Assembly: GCA_026929865.2 (NCBI GenBank) | Contig: CM049408.1 | Location: 19,604,501 to 19,668,500 of the forward strand | DNA length: 64,000 nucleotides | Reading direction: 5' to 3' | Source of the DNA: Hyperoplus lanceolatus | Lineage: Eukaryota; Chordata; Actinopteri; Uranoscopiformes; Ammodytidae | Part shown: piece after piece, positions 1 through 13,600 of the stretch | Numbering within the stretch: the first letter of the stretch is position 1 | Layout: each line of letters begins with the position of its first letter | Position numbers and translations under genes: made by a program | The notes under the pieces: generated by a model | What the model was told of the DNA's origin: nothing | The model's input: the letters and a program-made list of their open reading frames with translations, nothing else | Database searches by the model: none

Positions 1-1440
1 TTGTGTGCTGTAGTCTGGTCTTGTTCGAAAGGCTCTCGACATGATTTCCAAAGTACTCTGAGCTGAAAAAAGCACCTCCTTGCTAAACCTGCTTTAGCTA
101 GTTATCTGCTCATCATCGCATTAACTTTCTGTCTTCAATCACTAAACACAGACCCTTATTGACTTATTTAGAGGCAGAGGTTATCTCAAGCAAACTGTAC
201 TCACTGTCAGCCTACACTCTTAGTGCTGCCCAACAGTCTCAGTGGTCTTCTTCTTATAACAATGTCAGTAGGAGATAGCAAGAGATCAGTAAGAGAACTT
301 CCCTTCCAGATTTCAGGAAGTGGAAGGTGCCAGATTCTTACAGTCCTACTGTTGTACTGAGCAGTCAGGGCTCGGCTTTAGCAGCTTTTACTATTCACCT
401 TAACTTGTGAGCTTTGTAATCGTTTATGTGTACGCTTAGATGATATCCTGTCAATACACTTGGGTCAGATAATCGCAATATTCACAAGTTTTCCCAACAG
501 TCAGGACAATACAACCTTGGCAAAGACAATCGCAGGAATCTCTTCAGAAAGCAATTACATACTGGAATGTCTTTGACTAAAATCAAGTCTGGATTTCAAA
601 TTTTCCTGATCCATATGATGCTCATGCCTAAAGAAGGACCAACTGGTCCAATGCTCTCCCTGCTCTGCTCAAAATCAGGCCACTGACTGGCTCTCCGAAG
701 CCTTCTCTCTGCTCAGAGCATCAGGATCAGCTTAGAGAGCAGACTAAAGCAAAATCTAAGAAACATTCTCATATACTCTCTTAGCCTTGGCCATAGAACC
801 CAGACAATCTGCTGGTTACGAAAGGGCTTTGGCAGAAGAAGGCATGGGAGAGCCTGTCAGTATCCTGGTTAAGAGCAGACACAAGGCAGAGTGAGACATT
901 GGCAGTGCCCTGGTTAGTCCGTCATTAGGAATGTGTCTAAAAGGGGTCAGTTTCCCTGCCTCACAGCTCCTCCCCCTCCAGGTTTTCCATAATTATCAAA
1001 CAAGGCACAGAACAGAGGAATGAAAGTATGTGTTCAATTTGAGCTGGGTTCAGAATGTCTGAGCAACTCCCCTCTCCATACTTCCTTCCCTCCATTCCCT
1101 CCCTTCTCTACGTTTTCAAACCCTGCTCCTGGCCAAACAACTATTCGACACCTATTGCTTTTTGTGCAACAGACACATAATAAATTTAGGAGTATTTTCC
1201 AGATCCTTGAGTGTGGAAGATGTGTGCAGATTCTTGTGGAAAATCAAAGGAATACATGAATATTATGGTTTATGCACTGCACACTTATCTATGTGGGTCA
1301 TGGTCCCAAATGGAAGACATTTGTGGTATAATGATATAGTAAACTCTCTATTTCCAATCCCTTGCCTTTCTCTCTGCCGCCTTCTGATTCCCTCCTGCCT
1401 TGTCTCAGATGTAGCTAATGAGGTTTCAGCCCTGCAATAA
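1..1440. other. Non-coding DNA upstream of luzp1
   Basis: No exon with credible splice signals and coding bias was found on either strand. Open frames here are short and carry no recognisable domain. By position this is luzp1 upstream DNA or an intron of its 5' untranslated region; the first luzp1 exon may lie outside the window. Confidence 0.5.
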
Positions 1441-2052
1441 TAGGCCTTTCACACCAAAATGAACCAAGAGTCAGTTCCAGGCTGGTGCTGGGGTCAGTTC
1501 AAAACTGGTTACAGCCTTATCCCAGTTATGAACCGGTTGGTTTCACATCGACCGGAGACAGCCATGGAGCCGCAAGAGGCAACGTCATGACGTCACTGTA
1601 AACGTGTGTTACGTCGCCCGACGCCGCTGCTCTTCTGGCTAACGCTAAAGCTACCGCTAGCTTTAAGCACAACAACAGCGGCGAATACGTCTTATTTTTA
1701 CACGTGTTAGCTCTCGCTTTGCTTTCTTTACCAAACAGGACCCATACAGCGTATTCTCGCCGGTCAATTTGATCGCTACGTTCGGTAATTATGTTATGTT
1801 TACGTCTCGTAGTAGCGGTGTTTTTAAACATGGCGGGCATGAGGTTTTAGTTGGTCTGGTTGGTCAGGATAATCCCTCCCCCGGCCGCTTGCGCAAGCGG
1901 TTCACTTCAAACCCTGCTCAATCCTGGGGTATGAGTTGAACCGGTTTTTACGGCCCGGAGCAGGCTTTCTGGCGGTGTGAAACCAAAACACTGGCTCTAA
2001 CTCCGAACTAGCCCAGAACTAGCACCGATTTTGCGGCGGTGTGAAAGGCCTA
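1441..2052. mobile_element. Non-autonomous PIF/Harbinger-like MITE
   Basis: The 612-bp element starts TAGGCCTTTCACACC and ends with the exact reverse complement, GGTGTGAAAGGCCTA. It is flanked on both sides by TAA (1438-1440 and 2053-2055), which fits the 3-bp TWA target duplication of PIF/Harbinger elements. The interior is richer in CpG than its flanks and repeats the GGTGTGAAA motif near the right end. No transposase frame is present; the 104-codon minus-strand open frame inside shows no known domain. The superfamily call rests on the TSD and is inferred. Confidence 0.7.
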
Positions 2053-2055
2053 TAA

Positions 2056-4429
2056 GTGAATCAGGTATGTTGATTGGTTTGGCAGAGGCCAGCTCTTGGC
2101 AAAGTCCCTCTGCACGCACCACAGCCCTTAAATGCACCCACTTGGCCTGGCTAGTGTTGTTGTTTGAGAGATGGAGGTATAGAATGAAATGGATCCTGGA
2201 TCCAGTGATTCACCACTTTTAACCAGGATGAAATAGTTGTTAGACGCAGAAACCATGTATAAGTCCCAAAACCTAGCTGCAAGATATTCAGAAATATCTT
2301 AAGAAAATAGGTAAAGGCTTAACACAAACAACATTTCTTTATTGAATGGGTAAGGACAGTATGAGTAACAAATTGGAAAAAATGAATGTGCAATTTGGTG
2401 TCCAAGGAATCAAACTCTTTCTCCCGATTCACATTGTTTAAAGGTTATTCCCTTAACTTTTTCTGTGGCAACATTTTGCATTGTGCAGTATGAACAGCTG
2501 TCATGTAGAATTGAACTGTAGCTATTTAAAATGTCTTATGCCAGTGAGCACTCTCTGCTTTTAATCGAAGGGATGTTTCATTGTACTTATATTTCACTGG
2601 AACAGCATCAGTCAGAACAGGTTTGGATCACAGCGACCACCTCAATACAACATAGAAAATGGTCTACAACTCACTTAACAAGCCACAGCTGGGCAAATCT
2701 AATCCAGCACAAAATGACTTTATTGACTAAGGTGTTTTGGCATTCAAGTGGACAGCCAGGCTAGCAGTTTTCTCTCTAACATTGTTCCCCATTTGTCTTT
2801 TTTCCCTACTCCCTCTCATTCCATGTACCTTGCAGTGTAGTATTTCCTCAAAGTCTGGGACTCCACTGAGAAGATTACCAAACCACTAGACCTCATGAAA
2901 GTTAAAAATAATTCAAATCCTAGCAGCTAAACACTTTGAGTTCACATTGTGCTTTTTCTTTAAGTAATCGTTGCCATATTGACCTTCAAAGCTTATTGCC
3001 TTGGTTTATCTTCAACAAGACATTAAATTAATTGTGGGGACAGTGGTTTGGGCTTTTTACACCAAATGAAACGATAGAAAATATATGAAACTATGCTGGA
3101 GTAAACCATAATGGCAAGTTATACCTTGTTGTATACCATGTACAGTTCATGCAGATAAAAGAGAGTGATTAAATCTACTGTATTGGTGGATGTTTCTACA
3201 GCAGTAAAAGTAATTGAATGGAAGAGAAAACTACAGTAGTCTGTAGTGGTTTGTACCTCCAGAAGGGTGATCGTTGAACATGGTACTGTAGACAATGGGA
3301 GGGAGGAGACATGGAGCCGAGGGGTCGATAAGTGATGATGTGTGCAGATGTTATGTCCTACCCTTCGGTCGATTTTTTTTCCATCACGGTCAGAGAGGGA
3401 AGCTTGAAATTGACGGGGGAAGGGGAGTATTGGGATTTCGAAGGAGTAGGAAAGCCTGCTACCTGAATCATGCATAGGACAGAAGCTTCAGGATCAGCTG
3501 TTAGATTCATGGAGGCCATGTTGACAGGCACGCTGTGGCGTGCTAATAATCTCTGTTCTCATCACATAGCACCATGCTTGGTCCACAGATGGTTACTAGC
3601 TTATTGTTTTGAAACATATCATCCTACCTCTGACATGATTGTTCCATCTACCAAGGCAAATGACAGCTTCAGTATCCGAATTTGCAATTATGAGATTTCC
3701 CTATTGTTCCATATATTGTATCGGCTAATTTATTTCAGCCTACTAGTCTCTGTTGTTTTTTCCATCAAATCTGTCCCAAGTGACCATGAAGGGTTTAGTG
3801 TTGTGACGGCCCTGTGATGTAGTGGTTGCCCCGGTGACTGTTGTGTATGTGTGCCGATGGGGGTGTGTGAACTGTGAAAAGGGCTGGCGTTATCGAGAAA
3901 TGCTGCTGTCAGCAGACGCAGGCAGGCAAGAGCAAGGGGGTGGCAGACATGTTGAAACCCTCATACTGACACACACACACACACACGCACACAGACACAC
4001 ACACATAAGCAGTGTAACCCCCATCTCCTGCGAAGGACAGACAAGGTGAAATGCATTGTGGTTCAACGTCAATAAGGAAGAGTGGTGCAGTTTGAATATT
4101 TAGTCTTCTTGATGCACTTTTCTTGTAATTGTCATGAGGATAAAAGGTGATTTTGAATACCTGGTCATACTTGTAATTGGTAATTGATGTAAAATGTATA
4201 CAAAGCGAGATTTTTCCTGTTTGTGGTAAATCATGTACCGGCATTTATTTCTTTTACATGCATTCATGTTTTTGTCTTGTCCTGTGGTTGGTGTCACTGG
4301 AGTAAGATGGAATGGGAAAAGGCATGTCAAATTGGTGTGAAGTCTACAAACAATGCTACCTTTTGAGAATGCAAATGACTGTCATTGACTAGGGATGACT
4401 AAGTGTTTTGTCCTCTCTCCCTCCTACAG
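2056..4429. other. Intronic/upstream non-coding DNA of luzp1
   Basis: No coding exon is supported. The stretch holds a short imperfect CA tract (about 3969-4003). It ends in a pyrimidine run and CAG acceptor immediately before the luzp1 leader exon at 4430. Confidence 0.5.
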
Positions 4430-4644
4430 ATGACAGATTTGTCTGCTAAACGCCACTCCGAGGGAACGTCAAAGTCTTAAAGTGACAGTCACGATAGAAA
4501 GCAAGACTGTGGAGAGAAAAGAGTACTTTCTCAAGAACCTAAAGGACTGGATATCACTACCACACAAATGCGGACCTCCCATTTGTCATCAAATAATTTA
4601 AATAAGAAAACAGGCACAGATATAACACAAATAATTCTGTAGCC
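4430..4644 (+). promoter_or_regulatory. luzp1: luzp1 leader exon with a 16-codon uORF
   Basis: A good acceptor (pyrimidine run then CTACAG) ends at 4429, so the exon carrying the luzp1 start codon probably begins at 4430. Its first three bases are ATG, opening a 16-codon frame that stops with TAA at 4478-4480, 164 nt before the main ATG and out of register with the coiled-coil protein. If the exon is used as drawn, this uORF could dampen luzp1 translation. That role is inferred; the splice site is directly visible. Confidence 0.45.
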
Positions 4645-7600
4645 ATGTCTGACCATAAAGACATTACACACCGCCACCTGCGGAACAAGCTACAGAGTCT
4701 CGGTCGAAAATTGGATGAACTGGAAGAAGCAACCAACAAGCTGCAAAAGTGTGAGGATGAACTAATTGACTTGCAGGTTAGTACTGGTAGAAGTCTGTTT
4801 GTTTTTGTGTGCATTTCAGAAGAAATAAGGGGAAAGCGATGGAGAAATAAACAACATGAATAGAATAATGGTTGAACTCTCTCTCTCCTCTACAGGACAA
4901 AATCATCCAGGCAGAAGGCAGCAACTCATCCCTGCTTGATGATGTGGAGGTCCTGAGGAAAAATCTCCTAAAGATCCAGGGAAAGGATGAGGAGGTACGC
5001 AAAGCAGAGGACCTCTGCCGCACAGTTCGAGAGAAACTGGAAGAGGAGGAAACCCTTACAAAGGAGCTCAAAGCTGAGGTAGAACGTCTACAACGGAGGA
5101 TGGCCGACGTGGAGAAACTGGAAGAAGCTTTTGGGAAAAGCAAGTCTGACTGCAGCCAGCTCTGCCTAAGCCTAAATGAGGAAAAGAACTTGACTAAGAA
5201 GCTCTCATCTGAGTTGGAAGCCCTCAAAGGACGGTTGAAAGAGGTGGAGGGGTCTGAAAAAAAGCTGGACAGAGCAGAGCAGGCTTTGGCTGTGGAGCTT
5301 GAGAAACTAAAAGGCTTCACCCAGACATTTGTGAGTGAGCGTAAAAGGCTTGTAGAGAAGCAACGAGAGGATGAGAAGATAATTCTTAAGCTGACAGAAA
5401 AATTGGAGCAACAGAAGAACCGCATTGGAATGTCAGCAGACCCTAGTCGTGCAGACTTTATGAGGTCACGAATTGAGGATGAGCTTCCATCCACAGGCCT
5501 ACTCACAAGTAAACTGGCGGGACGCAAGAAGAGCCTTGATTACTTAAAGATGGATGATGACAACATTGGTCTTGTGAACAAATCTGAGAATGAGAAGAAT
5601 AGCGGTATTGAGGGCTTGCCGGAGGAGGACAACAAAGTAAAGGAGCTGACACAGGAAGTAGAAAGGCTGAAAAAACGCCTTAAACAGCTGGAGATAGTGG
5701 AGGACAATCTAAAGAGCTCTGAGTCGAAAAATGGCGAACTTCATGAGAAGTTTCATATGGAAAGAAATCGAGCTCACCAATTGAGCGAGCAGGTGGACCA
5801 GCTTAGGACGCAGCTGTGTGGAAAAGGTGGAATCGGAAGAAATGGAACCAGTAATGTGGATAAACACGGCAATGGAAGCACTAACATTTGCCCCAACAGC
5901 CCTGCTAAGGTCCTGGAGAATGGCAAAGCTGAGAATGAAGAGGTTATTCCGAAGGCAAGTTTCAGACAAGAGAAGCCCAAATATAGGAGTGCTGCAACTC
6001 CCTCAGAGCCGAGTTCCCCCAAACACAGGAACAGGGAGCTCTCTCCCCAGCATAAGAGAGAAACCAAGCTGAGGAGCAAAGAGGAGAGCTCTCCTAAGTC
6101 TGTGAGGAGAGCCCTCAGTCCTGCTCATAAAAGTAGAAGGACACCCAAAACGCCAGCTACTGCGATTTCATTTGATAACGGAATAAGAGACACAGGAAGA
6201 GGAACTGACGACAAAACAAGAGTAGCCACTCTCTCCTCTGCAAATACACCTTCTAATGATATTAAAAAAGCATCTGTTCTTAGTCGCTATCCTCCAGCAG
6301 CTAGTGTCCAGAAGCCACTGAGGACAGCTCACAAACAGACTGATGGGGAGGATAAAAAGAGCAAAGTAGAAAAGTTTTCGAAATTGTACGTTGGTAGTGA
6401 TAGCGAATCAAACAACTCTGATGTAGTGCCTGACAGTTCCAGTAACATCAACAATATATCTGCTATAGAGAAGGACACAGCATCTGCCTCTGATCAGGAA
6501 TCAACAGACCAGGTTCAGGAACCTGTCTCCATATCTGTTGCCTCCACCCTGTCCAAAGCCAATGGATCCTACACAGCCTACAGATCCAATGTTGCTCAAC
6601 TGCTGCCCAACGACCAGGGATCAGAGGGTCACTCATCTGCGTCCGAAACAGAATCTACTGGTTCAAGGCCCTCTGAACCTGATCCTGTTACTGAAATGAC
6701 TACTTCAAATGTAAGCAGTAGGACTGCATCCTCCCGATATCCTAGATACTCCCATGTCCATGACTCAAATTCTGAGGGTTCTTCTTCCAGGAGCTCGTTT
6801 GATGAGGAGCTCCATAGCAGAATACCGTTAGCTGAAGGAGGCCAGCAGGGGCCCATGCATACAGCATCGGGGATCGAGATCCAGCGGGTGTGCAGCCCAC
6901 GTGAGGCACTGAGATCAAAAGCTGTCATCAAGCCTGCCATTGTTGAGATTGACAGGAAGGAAGTGATGATTTCCGAACCTTTATCTACAAATGGCAAACC
7001 CAAAATCTCCTCCAAGCCTGTCATGACCACCACTAGTAAAATGACGAGTAGTATAACCATCTACCCCAATGACCCAAGCTCTTCAAGAACCAGCAGTCGC
7101 AGCAGCAGTGTGTCCAGTGAACACATGCCAATCAAAGAACGCCACACCTCCACCAGCAACATCCTCATCGGTAAGTTCTCGCAAATCACAAACCAGTTTC
7201 ACAGCAGTAAACACTAAACACTGCCATTTTACACAAATGAGCAACATTTTCTGCTTAACTCTTTAATTATTCACACAAGCAATAACTTCATCGACATCAC
7301 TGTAATGCAATGCCACTACCCAAACACTGTATCATGTCTGTATTGTTAAGAGCATAGTTCAAAAATGTTGTTTACTTCATGAGCTATAATAGAACTGCAA
7401 TATTATATTTCCTAAGCAGTAAAACTATATGTTTATTACTTTTTTAACTACATGTCATTTTCATGGCAGCATGACAGATTCCTTGTGCTGTAGTCTTGAG
7501 GTTCCTCATTCTATTGCAAGTACAGTTTCGTTTATATAGCTTTCAGTGAAGTCAAATTCACAAAAAAACTAATGGAAATGCAGGTTTTTGGTCCTGATCT

Positions 7601-10600
7601 AGACAAAGACTGTAGATTCCACAGAACTGTGCCACCAAAATGTCAAACACTTTGATATTATGAGGTACACTGCATTACAGTCTTTATCTATCAATTGGTT
7701 TTGCTTAGAAAATATTTGATATAATATTACTTATTACCAGGCCCCAGCAGTGAGCACCATGGCAGCATTTCCATTCCATATGAGATCTCAATTCCCAAGA
7801 GTGAGATCACCTTGCGGCCGAGCCAGGACCAGGACTATGGGGTAGACAACCACAGTGATTCCTCATCAAGGTCCAAACCTAACAACACTTCCAGAGTTGA
7901 GACCACCACCAGCCACCTGTGCTGCCAGCGAAGCAACTTCAGCCTCCAGTCCCCGGAAACCACTTCTGCAGACTTTAACGACACAGAGTCAGGCTTCGAA
8001 AGCAGCAGCAGCACTAGCACCACCACGGTCACCAGTTGGAGACGCCAAAGACAAAACCAGCTCTCCCAAGACTCACAAGACAGTTTACCAGACTTAAAGA
8101 ATGTGACTATGAGAAGCACCTGGAAGACGCGGGGCGCTGCTTCAGTTGATGAGCCAGGCCGGGGGCAAGGCACAAGGACAATAACTGATGGTGGGTCAGA
8201 AGATGAAGCAGAAACCCCAACAACATGGAGGGCTTACCGGGCAACCACCTTCGATACAGAAGAAATGATAAATAGTGGAACAGGAGCTGCTGGGAATTCT
8301 GAGGCACAGAAGTGTGCCAAACCGTCCCCCGCAGAGGTGAGATATAAATCAATGTATGAGACAAAGTATTGGGTGGAAAATGAGTACATTCCTCAAACAG
8401 AAGGATTAGTAAATTGGAGTATATGAGTGAACTACTTGCTTGAGCTGCATAATGTAGCTGTTTGTGTTGTGCCCTGTCACAGGTGTACATGCGTAGGATC
8501 AACAGTTCAACTAACACTGGAGAGGTCGAGGAACCAGGGCTTCGCCGAAACAAACGCTCACAGTCCCCCGCCATGGAGACAGGAGGTCTGGGAAGGATTG
8601 TACCCCACGCACCCATTATCTCTCAGTCCTGGAACCGACCATACACACCACAGGTAGGACAACCAACTTTGAGTTTTTACACGTTTTGCCTGTATCGTTT
8701 ACAAATTATGCAAATGGTTAGGAAGTGTTAATGCAAATATATTCTTTATAAGGCAAATGGTAAAAACAAAAAGTGTAACAAAATGTTACTGGTAATTTTA
8801 CATGCTTGATCTTTACTTCTTTCTTCTTCTTTACTATAGCGTTTCCATAACATGTCTGATCATCACTAAGACATGGTCTGTTGGTCTCAATTACTATGAC
8901 AAATCTTTTAGTGCTGGGTTGAACCTTTATTATAGGGTTTTGTTTACGTTGAGTCTCATTTTTGCATGCAGGTGTTATAACTTCAGACTGAATTGGCTAA
9001 AATGTAATTCCTCACTTCTTAAAAAAGTGATCACATTGTCTCTTGTCATCTTTTATGGTGCATTTCTCAAACATCTCTAATATAAAAAAATATGTGCCTA
9101 AACTATTACTGCATAATGTAGCTTCTATAATATTCTGAATACCTATGAAGGTAAAGGTATTACAGCACCAATCAACAAATAGCATATATACTCACCATCG
9201 TTTCTGTTTTTTTTTTTTTTTGTCCTGAAGATAAGTCTTAAAAGTACAACCGCAGGACTGAGCTCCTGGTGTGTCCACTTTGCTTGAGAGCTCAGCTTGT
9301 ATTTTTCCCTGACGCCAGGCTCTGTGTCTTCAAGCTTAGCACAGCAGTTCTTTAGGTCCCACTCCTGCTGCCCCAGTAAGCACAACGAGAAAAGGGTGGG
9401 ATAAAAAAAAGAGGGAGGATGGAAATGAAAAAAAACCTCAACAGGGGGAAAAGATGGTTAGGAAAAAACCTCAAAAGGAAGAAAATATCTTTCTTGTATT
9501 TAAATGTGCCACCACATTACAGTGTGTGAGCGCTGCATTACTATTCTACACAAGCATTACTGAAGATATCTGTTCAAATACTGGCCTCCACATAGTACAA
9601 TATTAATGTTTGATTGTGCATTGGTCCACAGAAGTGATTCTTTTTGCACAGTATGTATGCACATCTTTCACTGTGCAAGAGCTTATATTTGTGGCTAGAA
9701 AGTTATTTCTATTATGATTTTGAGATCTTTGGTTATCTAATAATATGGCAACACTTTCACCATTGTAAGCACAACCTGACACATAACTTGTCCAGACATT
9801 AAGATTATGGAGCTGCCTATTCACAAATAATTCATGTACGTTTGCCCATGCAAATAACATGTAAGATTATGTCCATATCATCTACTTTAATAAATGGGGT
9901 GAGAAAGTTTATACAAGTCACTGGAAAATATGAGGTGAAAACTACTAATGGACTATAATATTAACTTACTTGTCTATTGGTTTATAATATATTGTAAAAT
10001 GTCTGTACTGCTTACAGAGGGGGCTCCATGGATACAATAACACACCAGTCTGTCAGTTTGACAAACTAGGCTAACTAAGATCTGTGTTTTCCCTTATAAA
10101 GAAACTGGAAGTTGCCAGGGAGACAGACACGAAGAACACACATGTAAAGTGTCTGACGTCAATCATCTTCTGCCTCATTTGATGGAGCAATAAAACTATC
10201 TGGAGTTAAGTGGTGTTTGTTTTGCACTAACCAGCACACAGATCGAGAGCAGAAGATGATTCTGAAGAGATTTCTAAAGCATATGTTGTAGTTTTTTGAC
10301 TTCACACAGTACACTACAGACAAATACGTCCTGTGGTGAACCACTGTGTTGTTTCTGTTACCGTTATGCTCAAGTCATGATTCAAAAGGTATTTTGATAG
10401 AAGAAGTGCATTGATGTGGTTAATACCTATTGTTGTTAACATGTAATTCTTAATTCAAATAATGTGTTGCTTTATTTAATGTAATCATTATTTGTAATGT
10501 CAGTTGTGTTCAGACAAAGTTTTACCTTGAAGGACTTTTTCTGCATTTGTTTAATGAATAAAACACATGCTCACATGTTAATATGAGAGAAGTATTGTTT

Positions 10601-13600
10601 GTAGTTTTACATTGGTAAAACTAAGGTATAATGTATTAGTACACTCAACAAAAATATAAACGCAACACTTTTGTTTTTGCTCCCATTTTTCATGAGATGG
10701 ACTTAAAGATCTAAAATTCATTCCAGATACACAATATTACCATTTCTCTCAAACATTGTTCACAAATCTATCTAAATGTGTGATAGTGAGCACTTCTGCT
10801 TTGCTGAGATAATCCATCCCACCTCACAGGTGTGCCACATCAAGATGCTGATCTGACATCATGATTAGTGCACAGGTGTGCCTTAGACTGTCCACAATAA
10901 AAGGCCACTCTAAAATGTGCATTTTTTTGCTTTATTGGGGGTCTGGGGACTCAGAACCAGTCAGTATCTGGTGTGACCACCATTTGTCTCATGCAGTGCA
11001 ACACATCTTCTTCGCATAGAGTTTATCAGATTGTCAATTGTGGCCTGTGGAATGTTGGTCCACTCCTCTTCAATGGCTGTGCGAAGTTGCTGGATATTAG
11101 TGGGAAGTGGTGCACGCTGTCGTATACGCCGGTCAAGCACATTCCAAACATGCTCAATGGGTGACATGTCCGGTGAGTATGCTGGCCATGCAAGAACTGG
11201 GACATTTTCAGCTTCCAAGAATTGTGTACAGATCCTTGCAACATGGGGCCGTGCATTATCTTGCTGAAACGTGAGGTGATGTTCATGGATGTATGGCACA
11301 ACAATGGGCCTCAGGATCTCATCACGGTATCTCTGTGCATTCAAAATGCCAGCAATAAAATGCACATGTGTTCTTTGTCCATAACAGATGCCTGCCCATA
11401 CCATAACCCCACTACCACCATGGGCCACTCGATCCACAACATTGACATCAGCAAAGCGCTCACCCACACGACGCCACACACGCTGTCTGCCATCTGCCCT
11501 GGACAATGTAAACCGAGCTTCATCCGTGAAGAGAACACCTCTCCAACGTGCCAGACGCCATCGAATGTGAGCATTTGCCCACTCATGTCTGTTACAGCGA
11601 CGAGCTGGAGTCAGGTCAAGACCCCGATGAGGACAACGAGCATGCAGTTGAGCTTCCCTTAGACGGTTTCTGACAGTTTGTGCAGAAATTGTTTGGTTAT
11701 GCAAACCAATTGTTTCAGCAGCTGTCTCAGTGGCTGGTCTCAGACGATCTTGGCTGTGAACCTGCTGGATGTGGAGGTCCTGGGCTGGTGTGGTTACACG
11801 TGGTCTGCGGTTGTGAGGCCGGTTGGATGTACTGCCATATTCTCTGAAACGCCTTTGGAGACGGCTTATGGTGGAGAAATGAACATTCAATGCACGAGCA
11901 ACAGATCTGGTTGACATTCTGCTGTCAGCATGCCAATTGCACGCTCCTTCAATGCTTTTTTGTTGTGAGACAAAACTGCACATTTCAGGGTGGCCTTTTA
12001 TTGTGGACAGTCTAAGACACACCTGTGCACTAATCATGATGTCAGATCAGCATCTTGATGTGGCACACCTGTGAGGTGGGATGGATTATCTCAGCAAAGC
12101 AGAAGTGCTCACTATCACACATTTAGACAGATTTGTGAACAATGTTTGAGAGAAATGGTAATATTGTGTATCTGGAATGAATTTTAGATCTTTAAGTCCA
12201 TCTCATGAAAAATGGGAGCAAAAACAAAAGTGTTGCGTTTATATTTTTGTTGAGTGTATATTAGTATAAAAATAATTCAAATGATAGTCAGCGTGCTCTG
12301 GCTTATATGATCACCAGTCAAGTAATTATTCACACTGTTTCTCCCCTCACAAATTGTTGGTTGATTTCACCAGTGTCACTCTAATGCAGACACTCACACA
12401 TCAGAATGGTCCAGTCACAGAAAAGACAATAAACGCGCATCACAAAACCTAGTGTCTCTGGTCTCCAGCCAGATGAGCCATCATCTGAAAACATAGAAAC
12501 TAGCAGGGCCTGTAATTACCCACAGAGGCACCTCCCACTCTTTAGCCTCAATGGGTTTAGTGCAACTGTCAAACACTGAGCCTTGACCCTTAACGCCCCC
12601 TTTTTAGCACTGATATAGACTACTTGAAAATGCATTGGGGACAGGCACCTTTGTTTTGCCTCTGACTCCTCCCATCCCTTCCTTAACCACCCATCCACCT
12701 ATTTATTCTGTCATCTAATCCCTGACATGAACAACAGGGCTTCAAGTCATCTATTTGAGGAGTTGGTCAGGGTCAGTGCCCACATGAGGTCTACTACATG
12801 GCCCTGACCCCAATTCTGCATTTTCAGGACATTGACCACTTATTCTCATTCCAAACCATGAGTTCTTCTCTCCTCTTCTTGACCCTTGGTAGCCCTGGTT
12901 GCCAAAGAGCTCTGAATATAAGCAATTGAACGAGTCCCTACCCCATCTCTGATGTGGTCAATTTAGCAGTCAACCGTAGAACTGCCTTTCTTGTTGTCAC
13001 CCCTTGAGCTTTGTTGTGCACTTCGTATGGGAATTTCCCAAACCCAATTGGTTGATTATGCGGTACAATAAAACCTTGTTCATCCTAATATGTGAAGCGT
13101 GAACTGGTCACTCTGTTTGGATAGCAATTATAAACAAAAAAAATTGCTACAGTGCAAAAACAACATACTTAAATTCATAATTGGTCTTGGAGCAATGCCG
13201 GTCGTCTTTGGTTTGGATTCATAGAACATTTCAGTGGTCTGAACAGCGTCCATTCCCATGAGGTTTGGATAAATACAGCTGTAGTTAGGACAGCGGGAGG
13301 TTGGGATTAGTTTGTATTTGCAGTGTCAAAGGTTGGTAGAAGAGGTTTGTATAATTACAATTTGTTGATGGAGCTACATAGGTTGATGGAAGAGGAATGT
13401 AGCTAGTCATCATACACGGATATCCCATTGATATTTCTTTCATTTGATGTCCTTACTGTTCCAATTTTGGCCAAAGCTTGATGGATTAAAGTTGCTGTCT
13501 GTATTTACATAGCAGCTGTTTATATAAATGTACATTTATGAGCTCCTCCTAAATTGTCTTTGAGCATAATAAGTTTTGTTCGCTTTGTTTATTTTTTGCT

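Larger units (their letters stand above)
10642..12256 (-). mobile_element. Near-intact Tc1 transposon
   Basis: The 1615-bp element begins CACTCAACAAAAATATAAAC and ends with its reverse complement, flanked by TA at 10640-10641 and 12257-12258, the standard Tc1/mariner target duplication. Terminal inverted repeats are about 279 bp and differ at only about four positions. The single transposase gene fills the interior on the minus strand without a stop or frameshift. Near-identical repeats and an open transposase indicate a recent insertion. It lies in luzp1 intron 4, antisense to the gene. Confidence 0.95.

Noticed and set aside
1526..1840. 104-codon minus-strand open frame
   Set aside because: Lies entirely within the Harbinger-like MITE and shows no domain; open by CpG-rich composition.
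4778..5527. 249-codon minus-strand open frame
   Set aside because: It is the antisense shadow of the luzp1 coiled-coil exon, with Ser/Phe-rich composition from reversed Glu/Lys codons.
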